Of a stretch of 64,000 bases of DNA, positions 1 through 9,160 are shown piece after piece; within the stretch, counting starts at the first letter, position 1, and the number at the start of each line of letters is the position of its first letter. The notes under the pieces are model-generated. The model did no database searches and was not told where the DNA came from. It saw nothing but the letters and a program-made list of their open reading frames with translations. The stretch comes from Roseovarius sp. 217 (GTDB taxonomy: Bacteria; Pseudomonadota; Alphaproteobacteria; Rhodobacterales; Rhodobacteraceae). A program made the position numbers and the translations under genes. The stretch is taken from the NCBI RefSeq assembly GCF_000152845.1, contig NZ_CH902584.1:3513562-3577561 (forward strand), given 5' to 3'.

Positions 1-875
1 TGTATGCGCTGGACTGTGAACATGTCCTCGTCATAGAGCTCGGTCAACGTGCCCACCACAGCATCGGTCCAGCCGGGCACGTCTAGCTCTTCCTCGATGG
101 CGGCCTCATCGGCAAACTTATCCAGAAACGCGGCAACGACCCGGCGTTTCTGCACTTCGGTCATGCCCGGATGGGCCGCCACATAGCCGCGAAACCGCTC
201 GAGCCCTGCCGGCGTCATAATTTCTTCCAGCAGGCTGAACTCGCCTTCAAATTGCACCGTGGGGTCAATTCCAGCCAATTCACGCACGACCTGGCTCCAG
301 ATCAGCGGCGTATCCTCATTGCACCAGACGGTGACGGGAATATCCGGATGATGGGTGCGAATCCGGGTGACAAGCTCCGACCACCTCAGTTGCGCCACGT
401 CATAGCCACGCAACAAGGCCTCGATCGTATCGAATTCGGTCTGCCTGAGCAGCGGCGGCAAGAAGGTCGCCGGATTGACCACTCCAAGAAACAACTCGAT
501 CTGATCGTCGGGAAAGAGTTGCCGAAAGAGATTGAGCCGATGCTCGGCCGCACCGTAAAAAGTCCCGCCGCCTACCGCCATCTTGGGTGTGCCGAAGAAT
601 CCCGGATTGGACAGGACAAGACGATCCACCGCCCCCTCATTGCTGATGGCATCAACCAGAATGTCGCGTGCATCCGGTGCCAGCCCGGAATCCTGCGCCT
701 GATGCAGAATATCCCGCACCAAACGGCGATAGCGTTGCGGATCAGGCACATTGGTGCCGTGCTCAGCCAGCATCTCTCGATTGGCGGACAGGCAATTGAT
801 CAACCTGTCGTCATCGGTGTGATGGGCTCCTGCGTGAATGACGACCTGCATCCGTTTTCCGGTTTTTTGCTTCAT
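1..875 (-). CDS. Sulfotransferase-like hypothetical protein (3' end outside window)
   Basis: The reading frame is open on the minus strand from the ATG at 875 to the left edge, giving about 291 residues without a stop, so the C-terminus is missing. AGGGG lies just upstream of the ATG; an internal ATG at 851 is the alternative start. The N-terminus (VVIHAGAHHTDDD, then CLSANREMLAEHG) is laid out like the N-terminal strand-loop-helix of Rhodobacterales sulfotransferase-like proteins. However, the usual KTGTTS loop that binds PAPS is replaced by HTDDDR. A sulfotransferase relative that has lost the cofactor loop is therefore likely, but the function is unknown. It is transcribed divergently from iorA. 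Confidence 0.6.
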   Translation of the reverse strand, partial: MKQKTGKRMQVVIHAGAHHTDDDRLINCLSANREMLAEHGTNVPDPQRYRRLVRDILHQAQDSGLAPDARDILVDAISNEGAVDRLVLSNPGFFGTPKMAVGGGTFYGAAEHRLNLFRQLFPDDQIELFLGVVNPATFLPPLLRQTEFDTIEALLRGYDVAQLRWSELVTRIRTHHPDIPVTVWCNEDTPLIWSQVVRELAGIDPTVQFEGEFSLLEEIMTPAGLERFRGYVAAHPGMTEVQKRRVVAAFLDKFADEAAIEEELDVPGWTDAVVGTLTELYDEDMFTVQRI

Positions 876-987
876 AAGCCCCTACTATACGGTCTTTGCG
901 CCCGAGTGAAACAGCAATTGCCATGCCATCTGGACAACTGAACTGATCGGTTTATTATCATTCCAAAGGCTGCAAAAAGGGCTGCGC

Positions 988-1449
988 GTGCAACTCACCG
1001 TCAACGGCACCAACCATTCTCTGGATGATCTCGAACCCGACATGCCACTCCTCTGGGCGCTGCGCGATGTTCTGGGGATCACCGGGCCGAAATATGGCTG
1101 CGGTATCGGCCAATGTGGCGCCTGCACTGTGCATATCGACGGGGTGGCCACTCGCTCTTGTCAGGTGGTGGTGGGCGATGTCTGGGGGCCTGTGACCACG
1201 ATCGAAGGGCTGGGCACGCCCGATGCGCCGCATCCCGTTCAGGCCGCATGGATCGCGCATCAGGTCGCGCAATGTGGCTATTGCCAATCCGGCCAGATCA
1301 TGCAGGCCGCAAGCCTCCTCAGTGAGACCCCCGATCCCACCGACACCGAGATTGACGACGCCCTGTCCGGCAATCTCTGCCGCTGTGGCACCTATCCCCG
1401 CATCCGCGAGGCGGTCAAAACCGCGGCGCGCAGCCTCAAGGGGGCGTGA
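988..1449 (+). CDS. iorA: (2Fe-2S)-binding subunit of isoquinoline 1-oxidoreductase-type molybdenum hydroxylase
   Basis: This is the small electron-transfer subunit of a molybdenum hydroxylase of the xanthine dehydrogenase family (153 aa, usual length). The plant-ferredoxin-type cluster is bound by C38, C43, C46 and C58. The second cluster is in the C-terminal four-helix domain, with CGYCQSGQ and later CRCGTY. The start is a GTG at 988 preceded by AAAAGGG. The large subunit begins 3 nt after the stop, so the two form one operon. The two-subunit layout, without a FAD subunit, is typical of IorAB and of quinone- or cytochrome-linked aldehyde/N-heterocycle hydroxylases. The substrate cannot be told from the sequence. 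Confidence 0.93.
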   Translation: MQLTVNGTNHSLDDLEPDMPLLWALRDVLGITGPKYGCGIGQCGACTVHIDGVATRSCQVVVGDVWGPVTTIEGLGTPDAPHPVQAAWIAHQVAQCGYCQSGQIMQAASLLSETPDPTDTEIDDALSGNLCRCGTYPRIREAVKTAARSLKGA

Positions 1450-1452
1450 CCC

Positions 1453-3693
1453 ATGGGCCGCGCCAAAACCATCGCCCGCCGCACATTCCTGATAGGCTCC
1501 GCCGCCATCGCGGGCGGTGTGGCCTTTGGTGTCTGGCGGTACAAGACGCCCTACGCCAACCCGCTCCTCACCGACCTGCCCGAGGGGGCAGCGGCGCTGA
1601 CCCCCTATGTGCGCATCACGGCTGACGCGATCACCCTCATCACCCCCCGCGCCGACAAAGGCCAAGGGGCCGTATCCCTTCAGGCAGCCCTCATTGCCGA
1701 GGAACTCGATGTGGATCTTGACCAGATCAAAACCGATCCCGGCCCCCCCAGCCCCGCCTATTACAACACCGCCCTGTCGGGCGATGCCGTCCCCTTCCGC
1801 GCCACAGATGACAGTTGGCTTGCCGAAACCGTGCGCAGCCTTGCCGATGCGCCGATGAAATTTCTGGGCATGCAGATCACCGGCGGCTCCACCACTGTCC
1901 CCGACGGCTACGACAAACTCCGCCACGCCGGGGCCGTCGCGCGCGAAACGCTCAAGGCCACCGCCGCGCGGCTGCATAACATCTCCATAACCGATTTACG
2001 CACCGAACGCGGCGCGGTGGTCCTGCCAGATGGCACGAGCCTCAGCTATCAGAGCCTTGCCGCCGAGGCCGCAAACACCGATCCCGTGACCGATGTCACC
2101 CTGCGCGCGCCCTCCGACTGGCGTCTCCTTGGTCAGCCGATGCAGCGGATCGACATTGTCGCCAAATCCACCGGCACGCAAAACTACGGCATCGACGTGA
2201 GCCTCCCCGACATGGCCCATGCCGCGTTGCGCCTCAACCCCGCCATCGGCGGCGCACGCCTTAGCCATGATCCCACCCCTGCCCTCGCCATGCGCGGCGT
2301 GATCAAGGTGGCGGCCCTGCTCGACGGCGTCGCCGTCATCGCCGACACCTCATGGCGCGCGATGCAGGCGGTCGCCGCGATCCCGGTCGAATGGGGCCCC
2401 GCCCCCATCCCACCCGAGATGGACGCCCATTGGCAAACCCTCGCAGACAGCTTCACCGCCGACCGCCAAGACAGCCAATTCCGCGACGAGGGCGATGTGG
2501 AAACCGCACTCTCCGGGGGCACCGATATCGAGGTCGAATACCGCGCGCCTTACCTCGCCCACGCGCCGCTCGAGCCGCTCAACGCCACGGTTCTCTACAC
2601 GCCCGAGCGGGTCGATATCTGGACCGGCACCCAGGTGCCGCGCTTTGTACAAAATAACGTGGCAAAGCTTACAAACCTTACACCCGACGCCATCCACATC
2701 CACGCGCTGATGATCGGCGGCAGCTTTGGCCACCGGCTCGAAGACGAGGTGACGCGCTACGCCACCCGCATCGCCATGGACTTGCCCGGCAGGCCGGTGA
2801 AACTGACCTATTCCCGTGAAGAGGACATGACCCACGACTTTCCCCGCCAGATCGCCATGGCGCGCGGGCGGGGCCGGGTCGAGAATGGACAGGTCGCAGC
2901 CTATGATCTGGGCATCGCCATGCCGTCGATCCTCGCCTCGCAGATGGGCCGCCAAGGCATCCCCACCCCCGGTCCAGACCTGCAAATCGTGGCCGGTGCA
3001 TGGGATCAACCCTTTGATATTCCTCACTACCGCGTCACAGGCTACCGCGCGCCCGAATTGGCACCGATCTCGTCCTGGCGCTCGGTGGGGGCATCCTCCA
3101 ACGGGTTTTTCCACGATGGATTGCTTGACGAACTGATCCACGCCGCCGGGGCCGATCCGCTGACCGAGCGCCTGCGCCTTTGCACTCACGCCCCGTCACA
3201 GCAGGTGCTGGAGGCGGTCGGCGAGATGTCGAACTGGGGCAGCCCCCTTGCCCCGAGCCAAGGCCGTGGCGTGGCCTTCTGCCTCTCCTTCGGCGTGCCC
3301 TGCGCGCAAGTGGTCGAGGTCACAAACACCGAAAACGGCCTCCGCCTCGACCGCGTCTTCGTCGCCGCCGACGTGGGTCGCATCCTTGATCCGATCAACT
3401 TTGAAGGGCTGGTCAAGGGCGGCGTGCTCTTTGGTCTGGGACATGCGATGCACGCCCAGATCACCTATGCAAGCGGCGCGGCGGAGCAAAATAATTTTGA
3501 TACATTTCAATCACTTCGCCTCTATCAATGCCCGGAAATCACCGTCCGCGGTCTGGAAAACGGCACCAAGATCAAGGGCATCGGCGAGCCGCCCGTGCCC
3601 CCCGCCGCCCCGGCGCTGGCCAATGCGATCTTCGCGGCCACAGGCCAACGTCTGCGCGAAATGCCCTTTGACAAATTCGTCACATTCCTCTGA
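1453..3693 (+). CDS. iorB: Molybdopterin-binding subunit, isoquinoline 1-oxidoreductase beta type
   Basis: This 746-aa catalytic subunit hydroxylates carbon next to a ring nitrogen or an aldehyde. It carries a twin-arginine export signal at the N-terminus (ARRTFLIGSAAIAGG, RR at 9-10), so the complex is probably folded with cofactor and exported to the periplasm with IorA as a hitchhiker. The C-terminal GIGEPPVPPAAPAL holds the general-base glutamate of the family (E712). Xanthine dehydrogenase-type molybdopterin domains fill the middle. No XdhC-like cofactor-insertion gene lies next to it in the window; many ior loci have one. The substrate is unknown. Confidence 0.92.
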   Translation: MGRAKTIARRTFLIGSAAIAGGVAFGVWRYKTPYANPLLTDLPEGAAALTPYVRITADAITLITPRADKGQGAVSLQAALIAEELDVDLDQIKTDPGPPSPAYYNTALSGDAVPFRATDDSWLAETVRSLADAPMKFLGMQITGGSTTVPDGYDKLRHAGAVARETLKATAARLHNISITDLRTERGAVVLPDGTSLSYQSLAAEAANTDPVTDVTLRAPSDWRLLGQPMQRIDIVAKSTGTQNYGIDVSLPDMAHAALRLNPAIGGARLSHDPTPALAMRGVIKVAALLDGVAVIADTSWRAMQAVAAIPVEWGPAPIPPEMDAHWQTLADSFTADRQDSQFRDEGDVETALSGGTDIEVEYRAPYLAHAPLEPLNATVLYTPERVDIWTGTQVPRFVQNNVAKLTNLTPDAIHIHALMIGGSFGHRLEDEVTRYATRIAMDLPGRPVKLTYSREEDMTHDFPRQIAMARGRGRVENGQVAAYDLGIAMPSILASQMGRQGIPTPGPDLQIVAGAWDQPFDIPHYRVTGYRAPELAPISSWRSVGASSNGFFHDGLLDELIHAAGADPLTERLRLCTHAPSQQVLEAVGEMSNWGSPLAPSQGRGVAFCLSFGVPCAQVVEVTNTENGLRLDRVFVAADVGRILDPINFEGLVKGGVLFGLGHAMHAQITYASGAAEQNNFDTFQSLRLYQCPEITVRGLENGTKIKGIGEPPVPPAAPALANAIFAATGQRLREMPFDKFVTFL

Positions 3694-3737
3694 TCCCCCC
3701 CTTGCCCCCGCCCGCGCCCGATGCTTGAACTGGCGCC

Positions 3738-4790
3738 ATGCCGATCCACGCGACCACCCTTCTCCTGCTGATCCTCTCTGCTCTTTCGGGCTTTGCAGGC
3801 CAGGCCATCGGCCTGCCCCTGCCCTTTCTGCTGGGTCCGCTGACGATCTCAGCGCTCATCGCCACCGCGCTGCCCGAACGCTTGCCCACAGGCTACCGCT
3901 TTCCCCAGAAACTGCGCCTCATGTTCATCGCCATCATTGGCCTCATGATCGGTGCCCAAGTCACCCCCGCCCTCTTTACCGAAGCGCATCACTACGCGCT
4001 AACCTTCGGCGCAGTCACGCTTTTTGTCGGTCTGGCGCATGCTATGGGCTATACGATCTTTCGCCATCTTGGCGGCTATGATCCCACCACCGCCTTTTAC
4101 GCCAGCACCCCCGGCGGGCTCTACGAGAGCATCGAACTGGGCGAGGCGGCAGGTGCCGACGTAACCCGCCTGATGATGCAGCAATTCCTGCGCATCATCG
4201 TGGTGGTGACGGCCCTGCCCCTTGGCCTCTCGCTCTGGCTGGGGGCCCCGGTGGGCAGTTCTGCTGGCATGACCATGGCCCGCCCCGATGTGCCCTGGTC
4301 AGACCTGCCGCTGATCGTGCTGGCGGGGCTTGGGGGCTTGGGTCTCGGTCATCTGCTCCGCCTGCCTGCGGGGCAAATGACCGGGCCGATGGCCCTTGCG
4401 GCGGCCCTGTCGCTCAGTGGCTGGCTCAGCTTTGACATCCCGCAATGGCTTGTGAACATGGCACAAATCGTGCTTGGCACTGCACTTGGCATGCGCTTTA
4501 CCGGGCTCAGCCGCAGCCTCTTGCTGCGCGGTGCTGCGCTCGCCTTGGCGGCGGTGGGCGCGATGCTGACCCTCGGCGTCGGGCTGGCCCTCGCCCTGCA
4601 TGAGATGACGGGCGAGGCGGTGGATGTGCTCCTCATCACCCTCGCCCCCGGCGGCGTCACCGAAATGGCGCTGGTGGCGCTCAGCCTTCAGGCGAATCCC
4701 GCCTTTGTGACGATCCACCACATCTACCGCATCGTGCTCACCGTGCTGACGCTCGGGGTGATCACCCGCTTACGACCGCGCCAAGAGTGA
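3738..4790 (+). CDS. AbrB family (COG3180) integral membrane protein
   Basis: A 350-aa hydrophobic protein with about ten membrane segments arranged as two homologous halves, each containing a GPL/GPM-type motif (LPFLLGPLTISAL, then GQMTGPMALAAALSL). This duplication is characteristic of the AbrB/AmoA-like family (Pfam AbrB, unrelated to the Bacillus regulator). The role is unproven; ammonia-monooxygenase names in databases are misannotations and transport has been suggested. It follows iorB by 44 nt on the same strand and may share its transcript. The ATG at 3738 starts directly with the first membrane segment. Confidence 0.85.
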   Translation: MPIHATTLLLLILSALSGFAGQAIGLPLPFLLGPLTISALIATALPERLPTGYRFPQKLRLMFIAIIGLMIGAQVTPALFTEAHHYALTFGAVTLFVGLAHAMGYTIFRHLGGYDPTTAFYASTPGGLYESIELGEAAGADVTRLMMQQFLRIIVVVTALPLGLSLWLGAPVGSSAGMTMARPDVPWSDLPLIVLAGLGGLGLGHLLRLPAGQMTGPMALAAALSLSGWLSFDIPQWLVNMAQIVLGTALGMRFTGLSRSLLLRGAALALAAVGAMLTLGVGLALALHEMTGEAVDVLLITLAPGGVTEMALVALSLQANPAFVTIHHIYRIVLTVLTLGVITRLRPRQE

Positions 4791-4800
4791 ACGGAGCCGA

Positions 4801-4820
4801 GTATTTGGACCAAGAAAAAG
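4801..4820 (-). repeat. Copy 1 of a dispersed 19-20 bp intergenic motif
   Basis: Read on the minus strand this is CTTTTTCTTGGTCCAAATAC. Close copies lie at 15566-15585 and 49448-49466, all just outside gene ends, with consensus CTTTT(T)CTTGGYCVAAATAC. It is seen directly in the sequence; function is unknown. Confidence 0.6.
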
Positions 4821-4860
4821 CCCAAGACAGTCTTTGACAGCAGGGATCACACCCAGTATT

Positions 4861-4874
4861 TGAACACATGTTCA
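4861..4874. promoter_or_regulatory. Palindromic operator candidate upstream of the SDR gene
   Basis: TGAACA-CA-TGTTCA is a perfect 6-2-6 inverted repeat in an AT-rich stretch 21 bp before the ATG of the SDR gene. Size and position fit an operator for a TetR- or GntR-type repressor. No regulator gene is adjacent, so the binding protein is unknown. Confidence 0.45.
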
Positions 4875-4895
4875 TTTAAATCAAGCGAGGGCAAA

Positions 4896-5651
4896 ATGCG
4901 CATTGACGAAACAGCCGCGATCATCACCGGCGGTGCTTCTGGTCTGGGCGAGGCGACAGCCCGCCATTTCCGCGCCATGGGTGCCGCGGTGACGCTGCTT
5001 GACCGCGATGCGGAGCGAGGAGAGGCCATCGCCGCGGAAATCGGCGCGCAGTTCGTAACGACCGATGTCACCGATGAGGCCTCAGTGTCAGCCGCCATCG
5101 CAACAGCCAAATCCGCCATGGGCCGGATCACAGCGGCGATCAATTGCGCAGGCATCGCCACCGGTGCCAAGGTGCTGGGCCGCGACGGCCCGCACCCGCT
5201 CGACCTCTTTCGGCGCACGCTCGACATCAACCTTGTGGGGTCTTTCAACGTGGCGCGCCTGGCAGCGGCGGAAATGGCGCAGAACGTCCCCGATACAGAT
5301 GGCGCACGCGGCGTGATCATCAACACCGCCTCCATCGCCGCCTTTGACGGGCAAAAGGGTCAGGCCGCCTATGCCGCCTCCAAGGGGGGGATCGTCGGTC
5401 TCTCGCTGCCCATGGCCCGGGATCTGGCGCGCGACGGTATCCGCGTCATGGCCATTGCCCCCGGCACCTTTGCCACGCCGATGCTGCGCGGCCTGCCGCA
5501 AGAGGTTCAGGACAGTCTCGCCGCAGAAGTGACATTTCCCAAACGTCTGGGCGATCCGGTGGAATATGCCCAGCTCGCGACCTTCATCATCGAATGCGGC
5601 TATCTCAATGGCGAAGTGATCCGCCTCGATGGGGCGCTGCGGATGCAGTGA
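4896..5651 (+). CDS. SDR family oxidoreductase, 3-hydroxyacyl-CoA dehydrogenase type II-like
   Basis: A 251-aa classical short-chain dehydrogenase. The Rossmann loop is TGGASGLG (11-18) and D36 of LLDRD favours NAD(H). The catalytic triad is S146, Y159 and K163 (SIAAF, then YAASK). The motif order, the ending in LDGALRMQ and the length match the HSD17B10/FabG-like 3-hydroxyacyl-CoA dehydrogenases of beta-oxidation. The start at 4896 has GAGGG upstream; a longer frame from 4860 runs through the palindrome and lacks a site. The substrate assignment is by family resemblance only. Confidence 0.88.
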   Translation: MRIDETAAIITGGASGLGEATARHFRAMGAAVTLLDRDAERGEAIAAEIGAQFVTTDVTDEASVSAAIATAKSAMGRITAAINCAGIATGAKVLGRDGPHPLDLFRRTLDINLVGSFNVARLAAAEMAQNVPDTDGARGVIINTASIAAFDGQKGQAAYAASKGGIVGLSLPMARDLARDGIRVMAIAPGTFATPMLRGLPQEVQDSLAAEVTFPKRLGDPVEYAQLATFIIECGYLNGEVIRLDGALRMQ

Positions 5652-5658
5652 GGCGCAG

Positions 5659-6441
5659 CTATGCGCCCTCAGTCTCGATCCGGACCTCACGGCCACAATG
5701 CTTGCAGTGGATCGCATCCGGGTCATGCCGCAACAGGCCGCAGCCTTCGCATTTGTAGCGCACTTTGGAGGGCATGAAGATGGCCCGCGCAAGTCCGAGG
5801 AACAGACCAACCCCCACCACCATGATCCCAACCGCCAAGAGTCGACCGATGCCCGTGGTCATGATGATATCGCCAAACCCCGTCGTGGTCAGCGTCGTCA
5901 CTGTGAAGTAGAGCGCGTCGACATAGGTCTCCAGTCCCGGCTCCTTGCCCCCGCGCAACAGAAAGACCAACGCCGTCATGGTAAAGATGAACACCAAAAG
6001 GTTCACAGCCGCGACAATCGCATCTTCATGCAGGCGGAATACCCGTACATCGCGGCGCAGATCCCGCAGCAGATGGTAAGAATGCACGAGTCGCAGCGCG
6101 CGCAAGAGCCGCAGCGCTGCCCAGCCCTGCCCCAGAAACGGCGCCACAATGAGCGACGCCAGAACAACGATATCAACGAGCACATAGATCTGGCGCAGAT
6201 GGCGCAAGCGGTTCTCGGCAATCCACAGCCGACAGGAAAAATCGCCAAGGATGATGCATGCAATGACGACATCCGCGACGATCAGCGCCGGATTGAGGGT
6301 CAAGGTGGCCGTTGCCAGAAAGAACAGTATGCTCAACGCGTCAAAGACCAAGAGCGCATAGCGAAAACGGGTCGCGCGCGTGCTGCGCCCTTCATAAAGT
6401 CGCCTGATACGATCCTTGATCTTGTCGTCCGTCGCGGTCAT
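5659..6441 (-). CDS. Voltage-gated-type potassium channel with C-terminal zinc ribbon
   Basis: This 260-aa protein has a six-segment ion-channel layout. An S4-like helix carries regularly spaced arginines (LRLLRALRLV, R111/R114/R117). The pore loop at about 178-191 ends in the selectivity filter TTTGFGD, and the last membrane segment is around 197-222. The tail has two CxxC pairs (C231/C234 and C246/C249) in a rubredoxin-like zinc ribbon. The first in-frame ATG that leaves a normal channel is 6441; the open frame upstream is non-homologous. It converges with the SDR gene, stops 7 nt apart. Potassium selectivity is inferred from the GFGD filter. Confidence 0.85.
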   Translation of the reverse strand: MTATDDKIKDRIRRLYEGRSTRATRFRYALLVFDALSILFFLATATLTLNPALIVADVVIACIILGDFSCRLWIAENRLRHLRQIYVLVDIVVLASLIVAPFLGQGWAALRLLRALRLVHSYHLLRDLRRDVRVFRLHEDAIVAAVNLLVFIFTMTALVFLLRGGKEPGLETYVDALYFTVTTLTTTGFGDIIMTTGIGRLLAVGIMVVGVGLFLGLARAIFMPSKVRYKCEGCGLLRHDPDAIHCKHCGREVRIETEGA

Positions 6442-6484
6442 GACAACCACCTTAGCGGCGACAGGTGTCCGACTACAGCAGAAA

Positions 6485-8302
6485 TCAGCCTTCTGTCCGC
6501 TCGGCCAACGCCAACCACTCCTCCTCGGCCTCAGCCAGGGCCGCTTGCCGCGCCGCCAAGGCCTCCGTGGCCTTTTTGAATTTGACGGGTTCGCGCGTAA
6601 AAAGCGCCGGATCGGCCAAAAGATCTTCGAGCTTGCCAATCTCGGCACCAAGCCGTGCGATCATCGCCGGCAGTTCCTCAAACCGGTGCTTTTCAGTAAA
6701 ACTGAGGCGCGTCGCAGCGGGTTTTTCCTGCTTCAACTCCGGCTTTTTACTATCTGTTTTTTCGGCTTTTTTCGCCGAATCCTCTGTGACATCCGCCAAG
6801 CGCTGCGCCCGGTAATCCGACCAGCCCCCGGCATAGGTGGTGGCATGACCATCCCCCTCCATGGCGATTGTCTTGGTCGCCACCCGATCCAGAAAATCGC
6901 GATCATGGCTGACCAGCAGAACCGTGCCGTCGTAATCGTCAAGCAGCTCCTGCAAGAGATCGAGCGTCTCGATATCCAGATCATTGGTCGGTTCGTCCAA
7001 GACCAGCAGGTTACTTTCGCGCGCCATCAATTTGGCCAGTAAAAGCCGGGCCTTCTCTCCCCCCGACAAAGACTTGACCGGGGCGCGCACCTGCCGCTCG
7101 TCAAACAGGAAATCCTTGAGATAACCCACCACATGCCGGGGTTGACCGCGTACCAGCACCTGATCCGCCTGCCCCGATACCCGCATATCGGCATCGCCCG
7201 TCAGGCTTTCCCAGAGGCTCATTTCCGGGTCTAATTGTGCCCGCGCCTGATCGAACACCGCAGACATCAGATTGGTGCCTTGGCTGACGGTTCCGGTATC
7301 AGGTTCAATTTCTTTGAGCAGCATTTTGAGCAGCGTCGTCTTGCCCACGCCATTGGGGCCAACAAAGGCCACCCGATCACCGCGCAGGATTTTGATGCTG
7401 AACTTGTCCAAGATGAGCTTGTCGCCATAAGCCTTTGAAATATCAAGAGCCTCGATGACTCTCCGCCCCGAGGACGGACCCGCCTCAAGCGCCATCGCTG
7501 CCGTGCCCTGACGCCTGATCTGACTGCTGCGCTCCGCACGCAATTCGGCAAGGGCACGCACCCGCCCCTGATTGCGCTTGCGTCGCGCGCTGATCCCTTC
7601 AACGGCCCAACGACCCTCAGACTTGATCTTGCGATCCAGCTTGTGCCGCTGCTGATCCTCATCTTCCCAGATCTTGTCACGCCAGACTTCAAAGTGCTCG
7701 AAGCCCTTTTCCTGTCGTCGCGTCATTCCTCTGTCAATCCAGAGAGTTGCGCGCGTCAGTTCACGTAAAAAAGCGCGGTCGTGACTGATGAGGACAAAAC
7801 CTTTACGGGTCTCGCGCAACTCGGTTTCCAACCAGGCAATCGCCTCAATATCGAGATGGTTTGTCGGCTCATCGAGCAGCATCAGATCGGGGGCCTCAGC
7901 CATCAGCTTGGCCAGCGCCGCGCGCCGCCGTTCACCGCCAGAAGCAGTGCTAACCGGGCGTGCCGGATCGAATTTCAGCCCCTCGCCCGCCATCTCAACC
8001 CTGTATGTCTCGGCTGGGTCCAATTCACTTGCGGCATAGTCCCCCAGCGTGGTGAACCCGACCATGTCAGGCTCCTGCTCCATATAGCCCACACTGATGC
8101 CCGGCGTGACAACCCGCACACCGCGATCCGGCTCGACCAGACCGGCCATCACCTTCATCAACGTGGATTTCCCCGATCCGTTGCGCCCCACAAGCGCCAC
8201 CCGGTCGCCGGGTTGCACCACAAGCGAGAGATCGTGAAACACAGGCTCACCCCCGAAGGTGAGCGAAATGTCGGTGAGTTGTAAAAGAGGTGCGCGTGCC
8301 AT
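6485..8302 (-). CDS. uup: ABC-F family ATPase Uup
   Basis: A 605-aa cytosolic protein with two ABC ATPase domains and no membrane segment. The first Walker A is GRNGSGKST (39-47) with signature SGGERRR and Walker [13 protein letters not shown]. The second is GPNGVGKTT with LSGGEKAR and [13 protein letters not shown] charged linker separates the domains, and a coiled-coil-like C-terminal region ([15 protein letters not shown] onward) is the Uup-type DNA/ribosome-binding extension. ABC-F proteins act on the ribosome; Uup also affects transposon excision and branch-migration intermediates in E. coli. Confidence 0.92.
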   Translation of the reverse strand: MARAPLLQLTDISLTFGGEPVFHDLSLVVQPGDRVALVGRNGSGKSTLMKVMAGLVEPDRGVRVVTPGISVGYMEQEPDMVGFTTLGDYAASELDPAETYRVEMAGEGLKFDPARPVSTASGGERRRAALAKLMAEAPDLMLLDEPTNHLDIEAIAWLETELRETRKGFVLISHDRAFLRELTRATLWIDRGMTRRQEKGFEHFEVWRDKIWEDEDQQRHKLDRKIKSEGRWAVEGISARRKRNQGRVRALAELRAERSSQIRRQGTAAMALEAGPSSGRRVIEALDISKAYGDKLILDKFSIKILRGDRVAFVGPNGVGKTTLLKMLLKEIEPDTGTVSQGTNLMSAVFDQARAQLDPEMSLWESLTGDADMRVSGQADQVLVRGQPRHVVGYLKDFLFDERQVRAPVKSLSGGEKARLLLAKLMARESNLLVLDEPTNDLDIETLDLLQELLDDYDGTVLLVSHDRDFLDRVATKTIAMEGDGHATTYAGGWSDYRAQRLADVTEDSAKKAEKTDSKKPELKQEKPAATRLSFTEKHRFEELPAMIARLGAEIGKLEDLLADPALFTREPVKFKKATEALAARQAALAEAEEEWLALAERTEG

Positions 8303-8343
8303 GGGCGCGGGCTATCCTGCCGCCCCGGCAGCGTCAAGGGACC

Positions 8344-9081
8344 TCAGCCTGCCAGCGCTCGGAGCAGTCGTTTGCGCGTGGCCGGAATGGCGCCAATCTC
8401 GACGCCGGTGAACACATGCAGCGTGTTGAGATGCCGGTCGATGACCGCATGGTCGCTCACCCACCCTCCCATCATCAAATAGGTGCGCAACAGAGGCGGC
8501 ATATGCCGCATCGCCAATTTCACATCCGGTTTGTGCCGCCGCAGACGCTGCGCAAAGCGAAATACGCTTGGGGCCTTGACCTGCGGCCACCAGCGTCGCG
8601 GTGCCAGATGCCGCTCCCGCAGCATAGCAAAGGCATCGAGATAGGTGTCCGTTTCGGTTCCCTGAAACGACGAACAGCCAAAGAGCATCTCAATGCCGTT
8701 GGCATCGACAAACCGCGTCATCGCCGCCCAGGCCACTCTCAGGATATCGGGATCGTTCAGGCCGGGCGCGATGCAGAACCGGCCCATCTCGGCCATCTTG
8801 CCCTCAAATCCGGCCAGCGCGGACAATTCGTAGAACTGCGCAGAATAGCTCTGCGCGACCTCAGACCCGCCGGTCAGCATCAGCATCCGGAAGCAACAGA
8901 CCAAAGCACCGCTCGCAGCGTCCTCGATCAGAACATGGGTGCAGATATCGTCGAACGCATCGCGATCCAGCCCCTCGGCCTCGCCCAGAAAGGCCCGCGC
9001 CCGCAACCGCTGTGCGGCGTGGCGATCCTCGGGCGTGGTGCCGATCCGTGCCTGATACCGCTGATTGCCAAGCCCTGCCAT
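8344..9081 (-). CDS. olsB: L-ornithine N-alpha-acyltransferase (OlsB-type)
   Basis: This 245-aa protein belongs to the OlsB/acyl-ACP acyltransferase group of the GNAT superfamily. OlsB makes lyso-ornithine lipid by adding a 3-hydroxyacyl chain to ornithine. Typical stretches are RLRARAF near the N-terminus, EMGRFCIAPG in the core and LFGCSSFQGT. ATG 9081 is preferred; the longer frame starts with TTG at 9135 and has an Arg-rich non-homologous extension. The second-step enzyme OlsA is not nearby. It follows uup by 41 nt in the opposite direction of travel along the same minus-strand block, so it is transcribed before uup. Confidence 0.85.
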   Translation of the reverse strand: MAGLGNQRYQARIGTTPEDRHAAQRLRARAFLGEAEGLDRDAFDDICTHVLIEDAASGALVCCFRMLMLTGGSEVAQSYSAQFYELSALAGFEGKMAEMGRFCIAPGLNDPDILRVAWAAMTRFVDANGIEMLFGCSSFQGTETDTYLDAFAMLRERHLAPRRWWPQVKAPSVFRFAQRLRRHKPDVKLAMRHMPPLLRTYLMMGGWVSDHAVIDRHLNTLHVFTGVEIGAIPATRKRLLRALAG

Positions 9082-9160
9082 GCCGCGACCCCGTCTGCGC
9101 TGAGCGACCCTAGTCCCGGTCGCTCTAGCACGCAAGCTGTGACAGCGGCATGACCTCTTT

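Noticed and set aside
171..941. 256-residue plus frame over the left-edge gene
   Set aside because: Antisense to the sulfotransferase-like frame, with Arg/Gln/His-rich composition and no homology I recognise.
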